Assembly (NCBI RefSeq): GCF_011759375.1
Contig: NZ_JAARML010000001.1
Coordinates: forward strand, 1,798,001 to 1,862,000
Origin: Paraflavitalea devenefica
GTDB taxonomy: Bacteria; Bacteroidota; Bacteroidia; Chitinophagales; Chitinophagaceae
DNA length: 64,000 nucleotides
Direction of reading: 5' to 3'
Part shown: in pieces, positions 41,870-52,934 of the stretch
How the letters are laid out: each line of letters opens with the position of its first letter
Numbering within the stretch: the first letter of the stretch is position 1
Translations under genes and position numbers: made by a program
The notes under the pieces: generated by a model
What the model saw: the letters and a program-made list of their open reading frames with translations, nothing else
The model's database searches: none
Told to the model about the DNA's origin: nothing

Positions 41870-42065
41870 AAGATTACTATTTTTGGATTGTACGAAAATA
41901 GATATTCCTGTTGAACGTTTAAGCTATCTATGCTGTTATATATGGGAGATGAGCATAGCAGGCGAAATGGACGGTATATACAGGGTCCTGATAAGCAAGC
42001 GCTATCCGCTGTTGGGCATATCAATTTGACCATTTAAAACGTTTTGATTATTGGAACAATTGTCA

Positions 42066-42455
42066 ATGTTAGCTACCCGTCGTAAACGAAATAGTGTAGC
42101 CAGGTTAACCAAAAACTCAAAGATTTTCAAAGCTATCATCCACGCTATCCAGGAGAAAAAAGGTAGTCATATCACATCGCTTGATCTCCGGAAAATTCCC
42201 GAAGCTATTGCTGATTTTTTCATTGTCTGTGAAGCGGGCAGCACTACCCAGGTAAAGGCCATTGCCGATTTTGTGGAGCAACACGTGCAGGATGCTACCA
42301 AAGAAACACCGTATCACCATGAAGGTCACCAGGGTGCGCAATGGGTACTGGTGGATTACGTTAATGTCGTGGTGCATGTCATGCTGCCGGAAACCCGCAA
42401 ATTCTATAAACTGGAGGAAATGTGGAGCGACGCCGAAGCCGAAGAACATAAATAA
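42066..42455 (+). CDS. rsfS: Ribosomal silencing factor RsfS
   Basis: RsfS binds ribosomal protein uL14 and prevents joining of the subunits when nutrients are short. The ATG at 42066 gives 129 residues; a TTG at 42051 would add five. The core matches the family: ITSLDLRKIPEAIADFFIVCEAGST, PYHHEGHQGAQWVLVDYVNVVVHV (both split by only a few residues from consensus) and the LEEMWSDA end. A basic N-terminal extension of about 25 residues precedes it, as in relatives. ftsH follows after about 130 bases. Confidence 0.94.
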   Translation: MLATRRKRNSVARLTKNSKIFKAIIHAIQEKKGSHITSLDLRKIPEAIADFFIVCEAGSTTQVKAIADFVEQHVQDATKETPYHHEGHQGAQWVLVDYVNVVVHVMLPETRKFYKLEEMWSDAEAEEHK

Positions 42456-42587
42456 TTTGATTCTTAAGGCCGGATGTTTGATATTGTGTACCGGGAACTG
42501 TTCCAAATCTGCCATTTCAACAGGTTTTTTCGAACAATTTCATTGCTATAATCCTTAATTAGAAAAACAAGCTGAAGTAAGTACAAT

Positions 42588-44660
42588 ATGTCACAGGACG
42601 AGTCAAGACAGAACGAACGCGGTTTTCCCCGCCTGCGCCCACGGGGGGATGACAATGGCCAGCGTAAAGGCCCAAAATTCAATATCTACTGGGTATGGGC
42701 GATCATCTTTGCCGTTCTGGTAGCCTTTCAGTTATTCGGTTCTTTTGCCCCTGATGCCAAGGAAATTGATGAACTGGAGTTTTACCAGATGCTGGAAAAA
42801 GGAGATATCGATAAGCTTACCACGATCACTAATAAGAACCTTATCCGGATCACCCTCACCAAGGGAGGTTATCAGAAATACAAAGACCAGCTATCTAAAA
42901 AATGGCCGGGTGTATCTGAAAAAGGCCCCCACTTTGAGTTCCGTGTTATCAAGGCCGAAGAATTCAAGAAAGAGCTGAATGAATGGTATAAAGCCCATCC
43001 GGAAGTAAAAGAAGTGCCCAATAAGCCCGCCCAGGAAGGAGAATGGTTCACTTCCATTATCCAGTTCCTGCTCCCGCTGGTAGTAATTATCCTCATCTGG
43101 GTAATGCTCATGCGCAAGATGGGTGGTGGTGCAGGCGGCGGCAGTGGCCCCGGCGGCATCTTCAACATCGGTAAGTCAAGAGCTACTTTGTTCGATAAAG
43201 GCACCAAGGTGAACATCACTTTCTCCGATGTGGCCGGCCTCGATGAAGCCAAGGTAGAGGTGATGGAGATCGTAGACTTCTTAAAGAATCCCAAGAAATA
43301 TACCGCGCTGGGTGGTAAAATACCCAAGGGCGCCCTGCTGGTAGGCCCTCCGGGTACCGGTAAAACCCTGCTGGCCAAAGCCATGGCCGGTGAAGCGCAG
43401 GTTCCTTTCTTCTCTATGAGTGGTTCCGATTTCGTGGAGCTCTTTGTAGGGGTAGGCGCCAGCCGGGTAAGAGACCTCTTCAAGCAGGCCCGTGAAAAAG
43501 CGCCCTGTATCATTTTCATTGATGAAATTGACGCCATTGGCCGCGCCCGTGGTAAAAATGCCATCATGAGCAATGACGAGCGCGAGAGCACCCTCAACCA
43601 GTTGCTGGTGGAAATGGATGGTTTTAGCGGCGAGAGCGGCATCATTGTACTGGCTGCCACCAATCGTCCGGATGTATTGGACTCTGCGCTGTTACGTCCC
43701 GGCCGTTTCGACCGCCAGATCTCTATTGACAAGCCCGATCTGAAAGGCCGTGAGCACATTTTTAAAGTGCACCTGAAGCCAATCAAAATATCTGAAAAAG
43801 TAGATATTCATAAACTGGCAGAACAGACCCCCGGATTCGCGGGCGCTGATATTGCCAACATCTGTAATGAAGCTGCCCTGATCGCTGCCCGTAAAGGCAA
43901 ACAATCTGTGGAAATGGAAGATTTCCAGGATGCGGTAGACAGGGTGATCGGTGGCCTGGAAAAGAAGAACAAGATCATTTCTCCCGATGAGAAAAGGATC
44001 ATTGCCTACCACGAAGCCGGCCACGCTATTTGCGGATGGTACCTGGAACATGCGTATCCCCTGCTGAAAGTGACGATCGTACCGAGAGGAGTAGCAGCGC
44101 TGGGTTATGCACAATACACACCGAAAGAACAATACCTGTACAATACAGACCAGTTGACCGACCAGATCTGTATGACACTGGGTGGTCGCGCCAGCGAAGA
44201 TATCTTCTTTGGCAAGATATCTACCGGTGCTCAGAATGATCTGCAACAGGTTACCCGCATTGCTTATTCCATGATTACCGTATACGGTATGAATGAAAAA
44301 GTAGGTAACGTAAGCTTTTACGACCCCGCGGCAGAGAACTCTTTCACGAAGCCTTATTCAGAAGAAACTTCACGTCTGATAGATGATGAAGTGAGAAAGC
44401 TGATTGAAGATGCTTACATAAAGACCAAAGAACTGCTGGTAGAAAAGAAAGGACAGGTAGAGAAACTGGCAGAAGCATTACTGGACAAAGAAGTATTGTT
44501 CCAGAGCGATGTGGAAGCATTGATCGGCAAACGTCCTTATGGTGAAAAGAAATTGCTGGATGTGGACGGTAATCCGGGTCACGGAGCAGAAGGAGGTACG
44601 ATCAGTGAAGGCGTGCCGCCCTACGACAGCAATGTGACCAATCATCCTGCTACTTCATAA
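42588..44660 (+). CDS. ftsH: ATP-dependent zinc metalloprotease FtsH
   Basis: FtsH is the hexameric membrane AAA+ protease that removes misfolded membrane proteins and regulators. The 690 residues contain two membrane helices (about 30-47 and 147-166) flanking a periplasmic domain, a Gly-rich segment, Walker A GPPGTGKT (253-260), Walker [10 protein letters not shown], the second region of homology [19 protein letters not shown], and the zinc site HEAGH (475-479). A proline-rich C-terminal tail follows. All catalytic parts are intact. lutC follows nine bases later. Confidence 0.98.
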   Translation: MSQDESRQNERGFPRLRPRGDDNGQRKGPKFNIYWVWAIIFAVLVAFQLFGSFAPDAKEIDELEFYQMLEKGDIDKLTTITNKNLIRITLTKGGYQKYKDQLSKKWPGVSEKGPHFEFRVIKAEEFKKELNEWYKAHPEVKEVPNKPAQEGEWFTSIIQFLLPLVVIILIWVMLMRKMGGGAGGGSGPGGIFNIGKSRATLFDKGTKVNITFSDVAGLDEAKVEVMEIVDFLKNPKKYTALGGKIPKGALLVGPPGTGKTLLAKAMAGEAQVPFFSMSGSDFVELFVGVGASRVRDLFKQAREKAPCIIFIDEIDAIGRARGKNAIMSNDERESTLNQLLVEMDGFSGESGIIVLAATNRPDVLDSALLRPGRFDRQISIDKPDLKGREHIFKVHLKPIKISEKVDIHKLAEQTPGFAGADIANICNEAALIAARKGKQSVEMEDFQDAVDRVIGGLEKKNKIISPDEKRIIAYHEAGHAICGWYLEHAYPLLKVTIVPRGVAALGYAQYTPKEQYLYNTDQLTDQICMTLGGRASEDIFFGKISTGAQNDLQQVTRIAYSMITVYGMNEKVGNVSFYDPAAENSFTKPYSEETSRLIDDEVRKLIEDAYIKTKELLVEKKGQVEKLAEALLDKEVLFQSDVEALIGKRPYGEKKLLDVDGNPGHGAEGGTISEGVPPYDSNVTNHPATS

Positions 44661-44669
44661 TTATAACTA

Positions 44670-45305
44670 ATGAACATTTCTCCTGCAAGAGAAAGTATTC
44701 TTAAGAAAATACGGAAGGCGTTGACACAATCAACGCCTCTTCCTTTTCCGCAAAGTGAAGGCAACAGTTCTGTATTCCAGCCCTCCCAACAGGAACTGGA
44801 AGTACAGTTTGCCGAACAGTTCTCCAAACTTCAGGGTAAGTTTGTTTTCTGCCTCAACCGGCAGGAGCTGGCTGCACAGTTGCAACAGGTAATTGCCCAC
44901 AATAAATGGGATAAGATCTATTGCCGGGAAGATGTATTGAGAACAGACCTGGCAGCCAGCGGCTTTAACCAGTTTACCCATCCTGATGTAGCCAGTTGTG
45001 ATGCCGCCATTACTTCCTGTGAATGGCTGATCGCCAGAACAGGCTCTATTGTCATGAGCGCCGGGCAACAAAGCGGTCGTACAGTAAGCGTTTATGCACC
45101 TGTACATATCTGCATTGCTTATGCCAGTCAGTTGGTGTATGAACTTAAAGATGGCCTGCAACAGGCAAAAGAAAAGTATGGCGCCAATCTTCCTTCCCTG
45201 ATCACTTTTGCTACTGGTCCCAGCCGCACAGCCGATATTGAAAAAACGCTGGTGGTAGGCGTGCATGGTCCCAAAGAAGTGTACGTATTCCTGGTGGATC
45301 AGTAA
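44670..45305 (+). CDS. lutC: LUD-domain protein, LutC type
   Basis: This 211-residue protein of the LUD family corresponds to LutC of the lactate-utilisation complex (motifs ITSCEWLIARTGSIVMSAG and LPSLITFATGPSRTADIEKTLV). It directly follows ftsH and lies 31 kb from lutB in this window, so its relation to lactate oxidation rests on family membership. In Bacteroidota a LUD protein after ftsH is common, and a role independent of lactate is possible. It is followed by a repeat element at 45324. Confidence 0.82.
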   Translation: MNISPARESILKKIRKALTQSTPLPFPQSEGNSSVFQPSQQELEVQFAEQFSKLQGKFVFCLNRQELAAQLQQVIAHNKWDKIYCREDVLRTDLAASGFNQFTHPDVASCDAAITSCEWLIARTGSIVMSAGQQSGRTVSVYAPVHICIAYASQLVYELKDGLQQAKEKYGANLPSLITFATGPSRTADIEKTLVVGVHGPKEVYVFLVDQ

Positions 45306-45323
45306 TCAATATCAGTAAGTAGT

Positions 45324-45373
45324 GTCAGGCTGAGTCCCTGAGTCCCGTGAAACGGGATAAACTTTGTCGAAGC
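45324..45373. repeat. GCTTCGACAGGCTCAGCCTGAC repeat, copy 2 (reverse, interrupted)
   Basis: GTCAGGCTGAG (45324-45334) and TGTCGAAGC (45365-45373) match the two halves of the element at 30841 in reverse orientation. The interval between them contains its own hairpin, TCCCG and CGGGA around TGAAA (about 45342-45356). Confidence 0.6.
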
Positions 45374-45408
45374 TGTCTTCCGTATCTTTACAGATAACTG
45401 AAACACAA

Positions 45409-45846
45409 ATGTCCACTGAAATATATCAACTCTTTGTATACGGCTCCCTGCTCAGCGGGTTTCACCATCCTGCCTACGCTTATATAAGCCGTTATTTTAC
45501 ACTGATCGGGCCTGCCAAAGTAAAAGGCAAACTGTTTGACATGGGTGAATACCCGGCAGCCGTTCCCGTGAATGAGGATGCCTGGATCAGCGGTGAATTG
45601 TACCAGTTGAACAATAAAGAAGAGTTTGACTGGGCTTTTTGTCAACTGGACGATTATGAAGGTATCTTTCCCGAAGCCGGTGAAACGTCTTTGTACAGAA
45701 GGGAACCAGTAAACGTAGTGGTGAATGACAGAGATACCCTTGCCTGGATCTATTGGTACAACCAGGATGTGGCGGGCAAGCCATTTATTGCCTCCGGCAG
45801 TGTACTGCAGTACCGTGATGAGAAAAGATCGTCAGGCTTCTTTTAA
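45409..45846 (+). CDS. Gamma-glutamylcyclotransferase-like (GGCT/AIG2) protein
   Basis: The ATG at 45409 gives 145 residues; the longer opening at 45364 lies within the repeat-derived leader. The GGCT signature is clear: YGSLLSG near the N-terminus forms the glutamyl-binding loop, and DDYEGI holds the expected acidic residue region. Family members cyclise gamma-glutamyl-amines or have unknown activities, so the substrate is open. It is the first gene of a short plus-strand run with lpxH. Confidence 0.85.
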   Translation: MSTEIYQLFVYGSLLSGFHHPAYAYISRYFTLIGPAKVKGKLFDMGEYPAAVPVNEDAWISGELYQLNNKEEFDWAFCQLDDYEGIFPEAGETSLYRREPVNVVVNDRDTLAWIYWYNQDVAGKPFIASGSVLQYRDEKRSSGFF

Positions 45847-45869
45847 TTACAACCTTACAGGTTTAGCTA

Positions 45870-46667
45870 ATGAATATACCCGCTGGTAAAAAAGTATATT
45901 TTCTCTCCGATTTTCATCTTGGTGCGCCGGATGCGGCTGCCAGCTTAATACGGGAAAAACGTATTGTAACTTTTCTCGAAGAAATAAAGCAGGATGCTGC
46001 TGTTGTTTTTATCGTAGGGGATATGTTCGATTTCTGGTACGAATACCGGATGGTGGTACCCAAAGGCTATGTACGCCTGCTGGGTAAGCTGGCCGAGATC
46101 ACGGATGCCGGTATACCGGTGCATTTCTTTGTGGGTAACCATGATATGTGGATGACCGATTATTTCCAGCAGGAACTGAACATCCCGGTCTATTTTGAGC
46201 CGAAGGAATTTGAGTTCAACGGGCAATCATTCCTGGTAGGGCATGGTGATGGCCTCGGGCCCGGCGACCATGGTTATAAGTTCATCAAGAAAGTATTCAG
46301 GAACCCGGTATGCCGTTGGCTGTTTGGTATCCTGCCGCCCTATATGGGAATGGGACTGGCCAATTACCTGAGCCGCCGCAGCAGAGCGATGACCGGGCAA
46401 ACCGATGAAAAGTTCTTTGGCGAAGAAGGGGAGTGGCTCATTATTTACTGCAAGGAGGTATTGCAAAAGAAACATTATAAATACCTTATTTTCGGACACC
46501 GGCACCTGCCTATTGACTTTACACTAAACAATGATAGCCGGTATATCAACCTGGGCGACTGGATACGTTATTATACCTATGCGGTATTTGATGGAGCGCA
46601 GTTAACGATGCAGTCAAGATACCCCGAAGGGGAAAATAAGATCATCAGGGGCCAGGCTGCCAAATAA
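45870..46667 (+). CDS. lpxH: UDP-2,3-diacylglucosamine diphosphatase LpxH-type phosphoesterase
   Basis: LpxH hydrolyses UDP-2,3-diacylglucosamine to lipid X in lipid A synthesis. The 265 residues carry all metallophosphoesterase motifs: SDFHLGAP (14-21), GDMFDFW, GNHDMW, GHGDGLGPGD and FGHRHLP, with a helical insertion between the fourth and fifth that forms the lipid-binding cap. It is peripheral to the inner membrane. The next gene starts one base after its stop codon, so they form an operon. The family also includes closely related phosphatases, which leaves slight doubt. Confidence 0.9.
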   Translation: MNIPAGKKVYFLSDFHLGAPDAAASLIREKRIVTFLEEIKQDAAVVFIVGDMFDFWYEYRMVVPKGYVRLLGKLAEITDAGIPVHFFVGNHDMWMTDYFQQELNIPVYFEPKEFEFNGQSFLVGHGDGLGPGDHGYKFIKKVFRNPVCRWLFGILPPYMGMGLANYLSRRSRAMTGQTDEKFFGEEGEWLIIYCKEVLQKKHYKYLIFGHRHLPIDFTLNNDSRYINLGDWIRYYTYAVFDGAQLTMQSRYPEGENKIIRGQAAK

Positions 46668-46668
46668 A

Positions 46669-47514
46669 ATGTTCTTACGCATTACCATATTACTGTGCCT
46701 GTTGGGAGGCGGATACCTTACGGGTGTTGCGCAAAGCGCCCTGGTTCGTGGGGACACGAACCAGGGCGATACTTTTTTTATTCTCCAGCGAAAGATTGCC
46801 GGTGAGTTTACAGACTTCACGGTAGACAATCTGGGCAATATATATGTACTTAGTCAGGCAGGCCAATTGAAAAAGATGAGCCCTGCCGGTGATTCCATTG
46901 CTGTATTTAATAACGTACGGCAATATGGGAAGGTGCATTTTATAGATGTTACCAACCCTTTAAAGGTATTGCTGTACTTCAAGGATTTTGGTACGGTAGT
47001 AACGCTTGACAGGTTCCTGAATACCAGGTCTACACTGGATTTGCGCAAGCTGCAATTGTTCCAGGTGAAATCCATCGGCCAGGCGTATGACAACAATATC
47101 TGGGCATTTGATGAACTGGAAAGCAAGCTGAAAAGGGTAGGAGAAGATGGACGTATTATTGATCAGTCTACCGACTTCCGCCTGCTCTTTGACTCTGTTC
47201 CTTCACCGTCTTTTATAGTAGATCAGAACAAACAGTTATACCTCTACGATTCCTCCAAAGGTGTATACCTGTTTGATTATTATGGTGCCTTTAAGAACCG
47301 CATCCGGTTTACCGGCTGGACCGATTTCTCCGTTATTAATAATACTATTTTTGGAAGGGATGCTGGTATGTTATACCGGTATGAACCCGGCACGTTGAAC
47401 CTGCAGCAATACCGCATACCGGCAACTATGCAGCAAGCCCGGAAGATAAAGATCATTCCCGGTAACTTATACCTGCTGCGCGATCACCAACTGGAAGTAT
47501 ATTCTTACCGTTGA
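46669..47514 (+). CDS. Conserved secreted propeller-like protein carrying an in-frame repeat
   Basis: This 281-residue protein has a signal peptide (MFLRITILLCLLGGGYLTG, cleaved near VAQS) and a beta-rich mature part with propeller-like strands (FTVDNLGNIYVLSQAGQLKKMS, IDVTNPLKVLLYFKD). Such proteins follow lpxH in other Bacteroidota, without a known function. Right after the signal peptide the residues ALVRGDTNQGD are the translation of a perfect palindromic repeat (46737-46768) found at three other places in the window. The insertion keeps the frame and lies in the variable linker, so the protein is probably still functional. Confidence 0.82.
   Translation: MFLRITILLCLLGGGYLTGVAQSALVRGDTNQGDTFFILQRKIAGEFTDFTVDNLGNIYVLSQAGQLKKMSPAGDSIAVFNNVRQYGKVHFIDVTNPLKVLLYFKDFGTVVTLDRFLNTRSTLDLRKLQLFQVKSIGQAYDNNIWAFDELESKLKRVGEDGRIIDQSTDFRLLFDSVPSPSFIVDQNKQLYLYDSSKGVYLFDYYGAFKNRIRFTGWTDFSVINNTIFGRDAGMLYRYEPGTLNLQQYRIPATMQQARKIKIIPGNLYLLRDHQLEVYSYR
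46737..46768. repeat. Interspersed palindrome, GGTTCGTG family, copy 4, inside a coding sequence
   Basis: CGCCCTGGTTCGTG (46737-46750) and CACGAACCAGGGCG (46755-46768) are perfect 14-bp inverted arms around GGGA. This is the longest and most symmetrical of the four copies. In the mRNA it would fold into a very stable hairpin 68 bases after the start codon. Confidence 0.9.
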
Positions 47515-47570
47515 TTATTACTTTTAACAAGTCTTATCAAAGTAGCTGTTATAGTGCATGCCGATTTATT

Positions 47571-47578
47571 TAAATTTG
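47571..47578 (+). promoter_or_regulatory. -7 element abutting the mscS start codon
   Basis: TAAATTTG is a perfect TAnnTTTG and ends four bases before the ATG at 47583. Transcription would begin at or next to the start codon, giving a leaderless mRNA. Confidence 0.4.
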
Positions 47579-47582
47579 CAGC

Positions 47583-48677
47583 ATGGACAAATTTTTGGAT
47601 GGAGTTTTTCTGGAGAATACGATCCGGAGTTATTTGCTGGTGAGCGGTTCTATACTGTTAGCTGTCCTGTTCAAGCGCTACCTTTCCCGCTATATTGCCG
47701 GCCTCCTGTACAGGATTGTGCACCGGTTGGCCCGTGGTGTTGATAAGAAATCGTTTGTGAACCTGGTGGTTTCGCCGCTGGAAACATTCCTGCTCCTGCT
47801 GGTAGTAATCATTTCCCTGGACAAGCTCAATTTCCCCAAACGGCTGAATGTAAATATTTACAAGATACACGTACATGACCTGATTGATGGTGTCGCGATC
47901 ATTGTACTGATCCTCACTTTTATCTGGCTCCTGTTACGCATCATAGATTTTGTGGCTATGATCCTGCAACAGAAAGCAGATCTTACGCCCGACCAGACGG
48001 ACAATCAACTGGTAGTTTTCTTCAAGGATTTCTTTAAGGCGCTGCTGGTGATCCTGGGCGTGCTGATGGTATTGAAACTGGCTTTTCGTTATCCCATTAC
48101 CAACCTGATCACCGCATTAAGTATCGGTGGTGCGGCCATCGCACTGGCTACCCGGGAAAGCCTGGAAAACCTGATTGCCTCTTTTATTATCTTTTTTGAT
48201 AAACCCTTTATGGTGGGCGACCTGGTTAAGGTGCAAACGATTACCGGTACCGTGGAAAAGATCGGTTTACGCAGTACCCGTATACGCACCGACCAGAAGA
48301 CTTTTGTAACGATGCCCAATAAGCAGATGGTAGACAGTATTATGGATAACCTTACGCTACGTACGCAGCGGCGGGCCTTTGTACAACTGGAGCTGAGCAG
48401 TGATACCTCCCATGAAGCCATCAATCAGTTGATACTGCGTGTACAGCAGCTTTTTCAAGTGCGGAATAATGTAGTAGAAAATTATACTGTATTTCTGTCT
48501 GATATTGTTAAGGATACCTACCTGGTAAATGTAGAGTTCTTTACGGCTACCATCCCTGTTGCCGATTTCAATGCCCTCCGGCAGGAGATCAACCTGTTGC
48601 TGATTGGCTTGCTCAGAGATATGAACATTAAACTGGCTTCGAAAGAAGCAGGCGTGGTGATTACCAAAGAAGGATGA
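47583..48677 (+). CDS. Mechanosensitive channel, MscS family
   Basis: The 364-residue inner-membrane channel relieves osmotic downshock. Four or five helices occupy residues 15-200. The pore helix region reads LSIGGAAIALATRESLENLIASF, the Gly/Ala-packed TM3 of MscS, directly followed by the beta domain (FDKPFMVGDLVKV, TGTVEKIGLRSTRIRT) and the cytoplasmic vestibule. The length is larger than E. coli MscS (286) because of extra N-terminal helices. A perfect -7 promoter element lies immediately before the ATG. A hairpin repeat separates it from the convergent MerR gene. Confidence 0.93.
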   Translation: MDKFLDGVFLENTIRSYLLVSGSILLAVLFKRYLSRYIAGLLYRIVHRLARGVDKKSFVNLVVSPLETFLLLLVVIISLDKLNFPKRLNVNIYKIHVHDLIDGVAIIVLILTFIWLLLRIIDFVAMILQQKADLTPDQTDNQLVVFFKDFFKALLVILGVLMVLKLAFRYPITNLITALSIGGAAIALATRESLENLIASFIIFFDKPFMVGDLVKVQTITGTVEKIGLRSTRIRTDQKTFVTMPNKQMVDSIMDNLTLRTQRRAFVQLELSSDTSHEAINQLILRVQQLFQVRNNVVENYTVFLSDIVKDTYLVNVEFFTATIPVADFNALRQEINLLLIGLLRDMNIKLASKEAGVVITKEG

Positions 48678-48682
48678 AAAAC

Positions 48683-48760
48683 AGCTACGAGCTGTGGGCA
48701 ACGAACTACGAGCCGGAATGCTGCTTTGCGGGTTTAGTTCGCAGCTCAAAGCTCGCGGCT
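48683..48760. repeat. AGCTACGAGC-rich inverted repeat, copy 1
   Basis: A left arm starting AGCTACGAGCTG (48683-48713) and a right arm ending CAAAGCTCGCGGCT (to 48760) are imperfect complements. It fills the gap between the convergent stop codons of mscS and the MerR gene. A related copy lies at 58029. Confidence 0.7.
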
Positions 48761-48761
48761 T

Positions 48762-49325
48762 CTACAAAGACGCTTTTATCTCTAATAAGAACTCTTTTAC
48801 CTTTTGCAGTGATTGTATCATTTCAAAGCTTTCCCGTCCCTGCTTATTCTTCTTCAGGAAGGCTTTGGCGCCTTCAATGGTGAGCTTGCGGCGGCGCAGC
48901 AGGTCATAGATCAGTTCCAGGTTTTTGATGTCTATAGGCCTGAAATGGCGGTCGCCCTTGCGGTTCTTACGCGGTTGAATGATATCAAACTCGTTTTCCC
49001 AAAAGCGGAGTAATGACTGGTTCACCCCAAACATTTCGGCTACTTCACCAATGGCATAATACTGCCGTTGGAAGAGTACCTCGTCCACGGGAATATTGAC
49101 CAGGTCGGCTTCTGCATCCAGTGCTTTGAGGGATTTACGGCCACGCGTAGATTTTTTGACAACCGGCTTAGCCGTAGTGGTAACGGCCTTTTCGGCAGGC
49201 GGCTCTTCCTTAGGCGGCTCAACCACCGGCTTCAGGGACTTTACCCTTATGCCTACAGAGGCATTTTCCTGTGCCTGAGCTTCGGAAAAATCAAAGGTTA
49301 TTTGGGAGAGGTTTTTTGAATCCAT
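48762..49325 (-). CDS. MerR-family transcriptional regulator with a long N-terminal extension
   Basis: The 187-residue regulator has an unusual first half: an acidic start, a Pro/Glu-rich and then a Lys/Arg-rich low-complexity segment (about residues 25-90). The winged HTH of the MerR type follows (YAIGEVAEMFGVNQSLLRFWENEF, about 95-118, through RKNRKGDRHFRPIDIKNLELI), and the protein ends with a short helix and no ligand-binding domain. It is convergent with mscS and divergent from gyrB. Such MerR proteins are conserved in Bacteroidota. The effector is unknown. Confidence 0.88.
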   Translation of the reverse strand: MDSKNLSQITFDFSEAQAQENASVGIRVKSLKPVVEPPKEEPPAEKAVTTTAKPVVKKSTRGRKSLKALDAEADLVNIPVDEVLFQRQYYAIGEVAEMFGVNQSLLRFWENEFDIIQPRKNRKGDRHFRPIDIKNLELIYDLLRRRKLTIEGAKAFLKKNKQGRESFEMIQSLQKVKEFLLEIKASL

Positions 49326-49519
49326 AGTTATTGAATGGGTAGCGGTTATTTCATAACAAATATCGTGCAGTAAAACTACGAAGGTTAAAAGAGGGTAAGA
49401 AACCTTGTTGAAAAGAGGTGTTAAAATAGTTATTTCAAGGCTTCAGAAACAAGGGTTTAAACGGTGAAAAAAGGTGCATAAAATGCCCCTCCAAAAGCGG
49501 CCGAAAGCCTTAATTTTCG

Positions 49520-49527
49520 TACATTTG
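49520..49527 (+). promoter_or_regulatory. -7 element of the gyrB promoter
   Basis: TACATTTG, within TTTTCGTACATTTGCGGG, is a perfect TAnnTTTG, 46 bases upstream of the gyrB start codon. No clear -33 TTTG is visible. Confidence 0.5.
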
Positions 49528-49546
49528 CGGGAATCAACATTCTTAA

Positions 49547-51553
<2,007 letters not shown>

Positions 51554-51580
51554 GTATTCGCACCACTGGCTCAAAATACA

Positions 51581-51616
51581 AATCCCTCTCAGGTCTATTG
51601 ACAGAGAGGGATTTTT
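51581..51616. terminator. Bidirectional terminator between gyrB and argH
   Basis: AATCCCTCTC (51581-51590) and GAGAGGGATT (51604-51613) form a perfect 10-bp stem with T-rich and A-rich flanks, serving the two convergent genes. Confidence 0.8.
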
Positions 51617-51635
51617 CGTTTAGCTTTTGTTCTTG

Positions 51636-52934
51636 TCAGAACTTGCCGGTCACCTTATCCATGGCCTGCACAATGTAGTCATTGTACAGGTTGCCGATGC
51701 TTCCTTCATGGGTATGGTGCAGTTGTTGCTTATAATTGAAAGCGAAAGTTCCTTTTTCAATATCATTGCCTACCTGTTTATAAGCATCGCGGAAAGGGAT
51801 GCCTTTATTCACCAACTCATTCACGGCCTCTACGCTGAACAGGTACTTGTATTTCGCATCATCCAGGATGTTTTCTGTTACCGTCATGTTCGACAGCATG
51901 AGGCGTGTCATTTGCAGGCAATCCTTCAGGGTTTCAATAGCCGGGAACAGGATCTCCTTGGTCAGTTGCAGATCGCGGTGATAGCCGGAAGGCAGGTTGT
52001 TCACCAGCAGCGTCAGTTCATTGGGAGTGCTCTGGATACGGTTGCATTTGGCGCGGATCAGCTCAAATACATCCGGATTCTTCTTATGCGGCATAATGCT
52101 GCTGCCGGTAGTTAATTCCGGCGGGAAAGAAATGAACCCGAAGTTCTGGTTAATGTACAGGCAGCAATCCATCGCCAGGCGGCTCAGGGTGGCGGCTACA
52201 GCACTGATGCCGGTGGCCACAACGCGTTCTGTTTTGCCCCGGCTCATCTGGGCATATACCGAATTGGCATTCAGGGCGCCAAATTGCAGTAGTTGGGTCG
52301 TGCGGGTACGGTTCAACGGAAAAGAAGAACCATAGCCTGCCCCGCTGCCCAGCGGGTTTTTATTGGCTACTGCATAAGCGGCAGCCAACAGCTCCAGGTC
52401 ATCCACCAAACCTTCAGCGTAGGCGCCTAACCATAGACCAAACGATGAGGGCATGGCGATCTGGAGATGGGTATATCCCGGTAATAAGTGGTGTTTGAAT
52501 TTTTCGCTCTGGGCAATCAGCAGGTCAAACAGTTCTTTCACTTCGGCTTTCACTGCCAGTACTTCTGCCCGCAGGTACAGTTTAATATCTACTGCTACCT
52601 GGTCATTGCGGCTGCGGCCGCTGTGGATCATCTTGCCGGCTTCGCCAATACGCTGGGTAAGCAGCAGCTCCACCTGGGAGTGCACGTCTTCCACGCCCTC
52701 TTCAATACTGAATTTGCCTTCCACAATTTCCTGTTGTATGGTTTGTAAGCCCTTTACAGCAGTAGCTGCATCTTCCTTGCTCATCAGCCCCACTTCACCC
52801 AGCATGGTCACATGGGCAATAGAGCCTTCTACATCATACTTTGCCAGCAGGATATCAAACTCCTTATCACGCCCTACGGTGAACTTTTCTATCAACTCAG
52901 AGGTGGAGGTGTTTTGCTTGGACCACAGTTTCAT
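51636..52934 (-). CDS. argH: Argininosuccinate lyase
   Basis: ArgH splits argininosuccinate into arginine and fumarate, the last step of arginine synthesis. The 432 residues show the superfamily signatures HSGRSRNDQV (about 104-113) and GSSIMPHKKNPD (about 271-282, with the catalytic Ser loop). It is the last gene of the minus-strand arginine operon and overlaps argE by four bases (ATGA), so it is translationally coupled. The terminator at 51581 closes the operon. Confidence 0.97.
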   Translation of the reverse strand: MKLWSKQNTSTSELIEKFTVGRDKEFDILLAKYDVEGSIAHVTMLGEVGLMSKEDAATAVKGLQTIQQEIVEGKFSIEEGVEDVHSQVELLLTQRIGEAGKMIHSGRSRNDQVAVDIKLYLRAEVLAVKAEVKELFDLLIAQSEKFKHHLLPGYTHLQIAMPSSFGLWLGAYAEGLVDDLELLAAAYAVANKNPLGSGAGYGSSFPLNRTRTTQLLQFGALNANSVYAQMSRGKTERVVATGISAVAATLSRLAMDCCLYINQNFGFISFPPELTTGSSIMPHKKNPDVFELIRAKCNRIQSTPNELTLLVNNLPSGYHRDLQLTKEILFPAIETLKDCLQMTRLMLSNMTVTENILDDAKYKYLFSVEAVNELVNKGIPFRDAYKQVGNDIEKGTFAFNYKQQLHHTHEGSIGNLYNDYIVQAMDKVTGKF

